The notes under the pieces: generated by a model
Database searches by the model: none
What the model saw: the letters and a program-made list of their open reading frames with translations, nothing else
Told to the model about the DNA's origin: nothing
Shown here: piece by piece, positions 56,948-64,000 of the stretch
Layout: the number at the start of each line of letters is the position of its first letter
How positions within the stretch are numbered: the first letter of the stretch is position 1
Assembly (NCBI GenBank): GCA_032622095.1
Contig: CP136063.1
Location: forward strand, 119,000,723-119,064,722
Source of the DNA: Siphonodentalium dalli
Taxonomy: Eukaryota; Mollusca; Scaphopoda; Gadilida; Siphonodentaliidae
Reading direction: 5' to 3'
DNA: 64,000 bases
Made by a program: the position numbers and the translations under genes

Positions 56948-57985
56948 AAGACACCCCAAACCCTCCTGTCTCACGTCTCTGACTTTGTGCATTCGATCAT
57001 TATTATAGTATATGTGGGATTTAAAACATTACAATTTACCATCAGACCAGACATATTATGTCCTGGCATGAAAACGTTCTTGTCGGTCGCATGGGTCGTC
57101 GCCATGACCGGTTAAAAACGCTGCGATGATAGGCCCGTTACATGCACAGAATAATGTTACATCACATATGGGTTGATCAACTCCTCTCCATTCTGAGAAT
57201 TGAGATCTGCATCGGACTCTCAGGGACGTCAATCCGGAAGATTATCTTCGACTTTTAAAGTGGTGCTGATGTGTTCAATCTTTCGGCTTTCACGGAAATC
57301 GCAGTATCTCACAGCCAAATATTGAACACGATTAATGCCACCGAAAAACAATATCATGAACATGGAGAATTTGGTTAGTATTTGTTTGTGAGATGTCCTA
57401 CGTGTTTCGCCAAAAAATAGCGTGTGCGGGGAGGGGTATATAGCTGAAAACCAATATCTCGCACGTGGTTTAAAATTTGTGTCAAATTCATATAACCTAT
57501 TATGGGAGGATTCCTACATGTACTTCACAATATTAATTAATTCATTTGGCAATATAATTTGGAATGCAGGTAGCTGTGTCGTATTTTGCTAAAAACAAAA
57601 CCCCCCTTTTTCTAAAACTATTTTTCTCAAACATCATTTAAACAAATATTTTAAGTCTCTTTCGAAATATAGGACTATGTTTTCATGGACCCGGACAAAA
57701 TTTCCTGGAGGAGATGGCAGGGGCTGTCAGCCATGTGGTTCAACAACTACTTGACTGACTATTTTGTCTATTCCATATATACATGTAGCATAATAACACG
57801 ACTTTTCGTTCCGTGTGGTCTCTGTTTTTGATTCTGGGACGTTTATCGGTGGGATTTATGATGGAAAAGGTCGCTGACCCAACGTCTTTCGAAAAGGTGT
57901 GGCTTCTTTTTGGGCGTTGGAATTTTTAAGGACAAAGAAGTCAATATTTATAGTCATAAAGAAACTATTTTTGCGACAAAAAACA
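56948..57985. other. intron 3, nothing recognised
   Basis: No repeat pairing or exon was identified. Confidence 0.4.
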
Positions 57986-58470
57986 ACTTCCTCTTCGACT
58001 GATGACGAAAATGGTTATATCTCCGTCAAAAATTGTCGACCGGACTCAAATTTGAATTTGATCGGGGCTCAATCATATATGAAGGACACATGCCAACTTT
58101 CAAAAACTATTCACGTTATCATCCGGACAACAACATAATTAGCAAATTCTAAGTCAACAAGGGACACAATTCCATCATAATTGGTCGGACTGACTGAATC
58201 CAAATTCTAACTTAACCAGAATTTTGATGTGAATAATCCATATTCTAAATTTGAAAGCTATCGATAATCATAACTTGAGTTATCAACCGGACAACAAAAT
58301 AATCAGCAAATTCTAAATAGAAAAGGGACATAACTCATCAGAAATGAACGGACCGGCCCCAAATTATAACATAATCGTGACTTTCCCATATGAAGGCCGC
58401 ATACTAAGTTTCGCCAAATTCTATTAAATGCCATGATCGGATACATCCTTCGTATGAGATGCAACCGGCC
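57986..58470. repeat. degenerate ~155-bp tandem repeat, three units
   Basis: Recurring blocks: CCGGACAACAA.ATAAT.AGCAAATTCTAA, GGGACA.AA.TC.ATCA.AA, CGGAC...CAAAT and CATATGAAGG.C.CAT.C.AA.TTTC. The frame at 57899-58138 is inside this repeat. Confidence 0.65.
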
Positions 58471-58752
58471 ATGGGGGATACACTTTGGAAATGTAATTAA
58501 TCCTAACAGTAAGCATTGCTTTGTACAATTCAGTCGATTGTCTATTTCTAAAACAAAGATTAGATTTTAACTCGCAACAAACTAACACCATTACATAACA
58601 ATATACCTATATCTCTTGACGAGAGACCATTTGTATGACATATACCGAAAGACATGAATTGTGTGTGTTTTTTTTTTTAGCAATTTGATGATTTGTATAT
58701 ATATAGTCACAAAAATCATGTGCACAACCTAGCTGTATATATCATGTATATA
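58471..58752. other. intron 3, nothing recognised
   Basis: AT-rich. T10 run at 58669-58678. Confidence 0.4.
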
Positions 58753-58822
58753 TTTATAGATATTCTTTAATTTTCCTCCATAGATGGATATCTATGGAGG
58801 AAAATTAAAGAATATCTATAAA
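58753..58822. repeat. perfect 33-bp hairpin
   Basis: Arms 58753-58785 and 58790-58822 are exact reverse complements around the loop GGAT. This is among the tightest palindromes in the window. Confidence 0.95.
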
Positions 58823-59292
58823 CACCGGAGAAGTGTATTTTTTTAAAGAGTGGTCAAATCCAATTTTCCACCGTATAAAACCCATCGTTAATTAATCTTT
58901 ATTTTTCTTCCCAAATGTATAGCTATGACATGAGCAGTTATAACACCAAAAAATGGTGCTTAATTTCACACACTCACGACATTTTGTACAAAAAAAGAGT
59001 CACAGTTGGTTTCAATCATTGACGATCTAACTACAGCCATCAGCAATTCCATTATTTTACTGTCATTTTTGTGATCCATATATATATCCGTGTGTAGGGT
59101 ACCCGGCCACTTTTGGCGTTTGAACGCTGCACTATGTATCAAGCTTTATTATATACTTGCCCATGAATTATAAGGTTTTAGCAGTGAGATATAAGTGATA
59201 TCCCACAAGTGAGTGATATCAGCTTGAAATTTCTGATGTATTGACATTCATTGGGGGCCATAGGCAAGTAACTAAAGTATATAATAAACAGA

Positions 59293-59448
59293 ATATCCAC
59301 ACTTTTTAGTGGATATGGGTTAAATCTCATTAGTGATGACAAAACATTTGAATTTCCACTCGTGGCTAAAGCCATGCACTCGTGGAAATTCAATGTTTTG
59401 TCATCACTCATGAGATACAACCCATATCCACTGAAAAAGTGTGGATAT
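59293..59448. mobile_element. 156-bp foldback element
   Basis: The left arm runs from ATATCCACACTTTTTAGTGG to GAATTTCCACTCGTGG, and the right arm is its complement, with few mismatches. The central CCACTCGTGG...CACTCGTGG wording is shared with the foldback at 43071. Confidence 0.88.
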
Positions 59449-59929
59449 CCTCTATGTATTTGAATCCTTATACAAAACACAAAAAGTGAAAGATGAGTTA
59501 CTTGGTACTCTCATTGGTTTATCTCATAGGTTTGCTAATCCAATTGTACTCATTTGGTAGTGAAAATTATGTTTGTATTGAAAACAAGGAAGTGTTGTTT
59601 TGAAAAAAGTGTGAAAAAATAGCAGCTGCTGTATATCATGTCATGCCATGAATCTATACCATGGCTAATGCCCGTAGAGACAGTATTCCACCAGGGGTCA
59701 ATACTATGAAACTTTTTCTTTGTAAGAATCTACAATTGTTTGTAAGAAATAACAATTTATCATTCCGCCAATACTATGAACCTACGATTACAAACATAAA
59801 TCACAAATAGTACGTGTTCTTTGTATTTACAAATATCTCCAATCACAAAGAATGTTCGAGTACTATGAAACATAATTTTTCAGTTTTCGCACCCTTAACC
59901 CGGATAATATAAATATATGATACGCAGGG

Positions 59930-60250
59930 ACGTAGCGACAAGGGGTCGATTCACCCCCTCGTGAAAATATTTTGTCAACTGGAAATTTCAAGTACAACCC
60001 ACAGGGACGTCGCGACAAGGGGGTTGGGTTATGTTTCTCGCTCCAAACATTTTATCAACACGTTCAACAGCTGGAAATTTGATACCTGAAACAACATGAA
60101 TTGGAAATTTTACAACAACAATAGGTTGAACTTGTTCTGTTATTTTGTTTTTTTTTCCAACAATTTATTAAGGGGTATGTTTTGTTTTAGACCAACATTT
60201 GCATATTTACCTCCTTTGGTCAAAAGTTTGGATTGATATGGCCTATATTT
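59930..60250. repeat. dispersed repeat, inverted relative of 56.7-56.9 kb
   Basis: It has two copies of AGGGACGT(A/C)GCGACAAGGGG (59926 and 60003), then CTGGAAATTT words. TCCAACAATTTATTAAGGGG through GACCAACATTTGCATAT matches 56765-56815 in reverse. Confidence 0.7.
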
Positions 60251-61049
60251 AGAAATTGTCAAACCTTATGGGGTGTCAGCTTGGATGTGATGTAGCAAGT
60301 ATGTGTTCCTTGTAACTACTGAAATTACCAAATTTATTGAAAGTTACAACGTTAAGAACTTGTCTAGAATGTCTATATAGGGTGTCAAACATAAATTGTC
60401 GATTTTCACATCCTTAAACCAGAGCATATAACCATCTGATTCGCAGGGATGTAGCCCCCCTTATGAAAATGTGTTATCAATGGAAATCTCATAAACAGGG
60501 ACATGGCGATAGTGGTCTTGGGAACACGATGCCTGGCACATTACAGCTGTTCAGAATAGGAAGGGGCGGGTAGCCGCCAAATCGTATGAGTCACAACATC
60601 TCTGACAAAAGTTAGTGATTAATACAAATAGTGAGTGATACTTGCGGATTATAGCCAACATTAGCATGTAACATGTAACATGTACTTATCATAATCAATG
60701 ATATATCCAAGAATGGATAAAAATGACGCGTGTTCCCAATGTGAGTATTATTTTTCGCTCCAGAATGCATTGCGAGGTAAATGATACCCATGTTCATGGG
60801 CGGATTATCCTTTGAGTTTCAATTGTCGACGCGAATGCATTTGGTCACGGTAAAGGACACGAATACGAAGATGCAAGCACAGTTTTCATAAATGACTAGA
60901 GCATAAATGCAGTGACGTGGCAAGATGCTCTCTTCGATGCGCCAACGTCGATATCCAACTGTATCGCCACCCCTCAATTATAAACTTCTATTTCTGTTAA
61001 ATGTAATTGTTTAACCCGGTTGGCTTCTGATTTTCAAGCTGTAACAGTA

Positions 61050-61345
61050 AGTTGTGCAACCCCGCCTCTTGGATTTGACATATTGACTAAATATGACTAA
61101 CTTAGTGTTAGTCACAAACATTTTGAGTAACTTTGGTCAATTATTGGAATTATTTGCACATAATTCAGCAACTTTAATTTACGCCTTCCAATTGACTAAG
61201 AAAAGTCCCCATTTCTTAGTCGTTATGACTAACATCACCCTAGTAATTTTGATTAATGTTATGCCTTAGTCATGTTGGCTGAACTAAGTCAGTCATCCTG
61301 AGGAAAAACGTTTGACTAACATATGTTAGTCATATTGACTAAGTT
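61050..61345. repeat. TTAGTCA/TGACTAA word cluster
   Basis: More than ten occurrences of TGACTAA or TTAGTCA, in both orientations, in under 300 bases. The spacing is irregular, so this is not a simple tandem repeat. Confidence 0.7.
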
Positions 61346-61551
61346 GTGTTAAAAATTAAAATACTTTCCTCTTGATATACGATTCCATCGTTATGTGGAA
61401 TTTATAGGCATTTTTTTTCCAAAGGGTGCATATGGAAATTATAGGATGGACACCCCGTCGCCAAACTGAGCCCATATAGCCACGTCCCTATCTAGATATA
61501 TTATAAGATATCGGAGCAGTTTGAAATTATAAAATGACACTCCTATATATT

Positions 61552-61835
61552 GGTTTGGTTTATTAGGGTTTATCGTCGTTCTAGCCGCTAGGCCACACAC
61601 GACGTTGTCAATTTTACGGGTGGAGGAAAGACCACGCAGAGGCTTGATTTCACCGAGTAATCGTCCCACTGCGTGTAGAAACCACCGACCCCCGGAAAGC
61701 AACTGACAAACTTGCCCAGATACACGATTCCGGTCACCTCCATATGACGGGGTTAGAACCAGCTTCGTCATCGCTGGACGGCCTGTAACGATGTAATTCA
61801 CCTGGCATTCTACCGACTGGCACTCTACCGCACCA
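61552..61835 (-). mobile_element. tRNA-derived SINE
   Basis: On the minus strand: an A-box-like GCCAGTCGGTAGAATGCC (about 61803-61820), a B-box-like GGTTCTAACCCC (about 61750-61761), a body, and the 3' tail AATAAACCAAACC at 61552. It is the same family as the pair at 35773-36172. The minus frame 61439-61801 crosses it and is not a gene. Confidence 0.65.
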
Positions 61836-62708
61836 CTCCTATAACCGAGACCATTAGCACGTCCCTGCTTCGATACACCCCCTCCCGATAAAATGGAGCC
61901 ACGTTACTGCCTCGATGTGTTATGATAAGAGTAGCGGATCAGTTTGAAATAATAGGATGGTCACAATATATATAATGCTATACCATCAAAATAATATTTT
62001 ATTTTCACAAACTGAATGGTTGTAAATTTGTAATTTGTAAAAACAATGATACCAAATTGTTTGTAGTACTCGTTATTACACTGACTTGTACTTACATACA
62101 CACACTACAAACGAACCGTTTAATTGTTAACTTGCGCAGACAAGTGGTCATCAACTTAGTAATCCGTGAACCGATTGGATAGCTCTGATAAGCGTTCACC
62201 TCTCAACTTATGATTGGTTATTTCTTTTGTAACTTTGGCCCGCCGTGATTCAATATATTGTTAATCGCTCACAGGCAAAGGTTTGTCCGTAAGCAATCTA
62301 CAATAATCAACAGTAGATCTTTGTGAAATTTGCGAGATTTTGTTAGCTCATCGTTTCATAGTACCGGCGTTCTCACTAATCACAATATGATAGCACGCAT
62401 TGTAACTTCCCCATATAAATTGTTGTCAGTTATTTTAGCTCTATATACATGTCCGTCTAATTTGAATTGGTATTCAGATAACACCGATAACAGGTGCTTG
62501 GGAGCAGAGTGGGGGTCAGTTTTTTCTAAGTTTTACAGCTGCCTTTTAGGGGTTTCACCTCTCGCCCAGTCTAAGGTATTACAATAATACGGCTAAATTT
62601 TCCCTGTACTATGAAACCACTGTGATAGTTAACACAAATTTGTAATTACAAATTAATAAATACAATTTGTATTTACAGGTATAAAATTGTTCATAGTATT
62701 GACCCCAG

Positions 62709-63856
62709 AACAGAACCTGGGAACTTTTTGATGTTCTGACAGTTTTGACAGGGAACTTAATAACATTGAACAAACAGAGCAGGGAACATGTTTCCTTGTT
62801 GATACTGGTTCCTCAATAATCTATACTTCACATTAGGAGGTGGTCCCAGCTTGGAATTGCATGCTTTTCTGTGACTTTTCTGAGCCGATATCGCAAAAAT
62901 AAAAACATTGAATTAATTACCCAGGAGAAATTCTATAATTGTAAGCGACGCAAAATAAAATCTCTCACAAAGTCACTTAAGTCGTGTAATTTCAAGCTGG
63001 GACCTTCACATACAGGTAAGACCTAAGAAATATATTCCCCGCGTTATGTTTTCGACTTTACTACGAAAAGGTTCCCTGTCAAAACTTTTGATTGACAACC
63101 GTCGATATATAATCAGTTGTATCATAATGTGCATATATATCCATATATAGATACACTGTTCGCATATTCCAGAAGTAATTACGCGTGTGTCGATTAGTGC
63201 ACTTAATTACGAGCCCACGACTACATGGTGGTTATATGGAAACCTCAATGTTCCCACTAATGGTTAAACATTGTACAAATATGGGTTGCCTCCATTATTC
63301 GACAATTATTCATCGATCACATTGAAATACACAACACGCAATTATTGTCGCCGAGATACGTCACACGCTGGAGCTGTTTCGCGACTCGCGGATAGTGTTT
63401 AGCTATACGTTGTCGCAAAATTCATGTCGGGACAAAATTTCGTTTGATAAAAATAACTACGAAGATTATGAATACTGAATGCGGATAGTTGTCCGAGGAT
63501 TAATACAACATAACTAATTGATTGAGTGTCTGTATCTTTAAATGAAGCATTTTGTGTACAAATCGACGAAATTGAAACCTCTACCGTTGTGACGGTTAAG
63601 ACGTCACGACTATACAGTTATACCGTTCGCATAATTTTATGACGTATAGTACCAAAACAGGTAATCGTTATCAGCGAGTTTTGCGAAACCTCTCTGATGT
63701 GACTCCGGTTTAAGGCGAAAATACAGCGTGCACCAACTAACAGGAGATGCGTCAAAACCTAGTTTTGTTTGGTTCTCGCATATTGTCAATCAACATAGAT
63801 TACGTCGGTTCTTTTAATTTGTATTCGTTCCATTTCGCTTCCAGAACATCAACGCA
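62709..63856. other. intron 3, nothing recognised
   Basis: It is locally CpG-richer at 63350-63420. No acceptor followed by receptor-like coding sequence was found. Confidence 0.4.
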
Positions 63857-63858
63857 AG

Positions 63859-64000
63859 GTACACAATCCGATTCGAGGGTCCCCATATCACCAGATTCCA
63901 TCATCAACAACAACAACAACAACAACAACAACAAAATTTCTTCAAAAGACGCTTTAGTTATCAGAATCGATTAATCACAAAAAAACAAACAATGCTAACC
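63859..64000 (-). mobile_element. TTAA-MITE family copy 4, cut by the window edge, with (CAA)n expansion
   Basis: It begins AGGTACACAATCCGATTCGA and continues with TATCACCAGATTCC, AGAATCGATTAATCAC and AATGCTAACC in the same order as the reverse of the other copies. The tract corresponding to GTTGTTGTCGTTGTTG elsewhere is here an (AAC)n run of ~30 bases (63905-63935). The left flank is not TTAA. Confidence 0.8.

Larger units (their letters stand above)
59695..62705. mobile_element. 3.0-kb element with GGGTCAATACTATGAA inverted ends
   Basis: The left end GGGTCAATACTATGAA (59695) and right end TTCATAGTATTGACCC (to 62705) are exact complements, with CAG on both sides (59692-59694 and 62706-62708) as a possible 3-bp target duplication. 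Subterminal TACTATGAA words recur (59769, 59863, 62608; inverted at 62354). The interior is non-coding and includes a SINE (61552-61835). The superfamily is not identified. Confidence 0.65.

Noticed and set aside
52180-64000. Search for nAChR exon 4 (W.D..L.W....YGG)
   Set aside because: No acceptor followed by this pattern was found; exon 4 is most likely beyond the window.

Overview
This is AT-rich, intron- and transposon-dominated eukaryotic DNA with no operons, Shine-Dalgarno sites or bacterial genes. The fit is best with an invertebrate, most likely a lophotrochozoan such as a mollusc. That is an inference from the divergent cys-loop receptor exons, the CR1/L2/Jockey-like LINE remnants and the tRNA-derived SINEs. 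No species can be named from sequence alone.

The one well-supported protein-coding gene lies on the + strand: the 5' end of a nicotinic acetylcholine receptor (nAChR, cys-loop) subunit. It is split over a signal-peptide exon (33179-33236), a 134-bp exon 2 (49963-50096) and a 45-bp exon 3 (51862-51906). All junctions have AG/GT sites and the phases agree. Intron 1 is 16.7 kb, intron 2 is 1.8 kb, and intron 3 runs off the window. Directly at the exon 3 donor, a 37-bp unit made of the exon's last 23 bases plus the splice donor is repeated 8 times (51884-52179). This is the most unusual structure found. A second, weak candidate is a basic, Ser/Arg/Lys-rich 102-codon reading frame on the minus strand (359-667).

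The rest is layered mobile DNA. 1-12 kb: foldback elements, a 2.3-3.3 kb set of inverted ends (4831/7138/8172), a LINE tail with a (GAT)n tract, and an alternating ~155-bp repeat array. 12-15.8 kb: a LINE reverse transcriptase 3' end abutting a Mutator-like (MULE) transposase remnant. 16.5-19.3 kb: a PIF/Harbinger-like element with TTA target duplication, a foldback whose loop was invaded by a second palindromic element, and a third foldback abutting it. 20.4-22.8 kb: a heavily decayed LINE. 26-30.3 kb: a LINE with an in-frame 747-bp internal tandem duplication, cut by a 513-bp palindromic element whose removal (with one TA) restores the frame. 34-64 kb, mostly introns 1 and 3 of the receptor gene: a TTAA-flanked MITE family, SINEs (one head-to-head pair), minisatellites, several strong hairpins and a 3.0-kb terminal-inverted-repeat element carrying a SINE.

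Stretches with nothing recognisable are listed as such. No rRNA genes, canonical tRNA genes or CRISPR arrays were seen.
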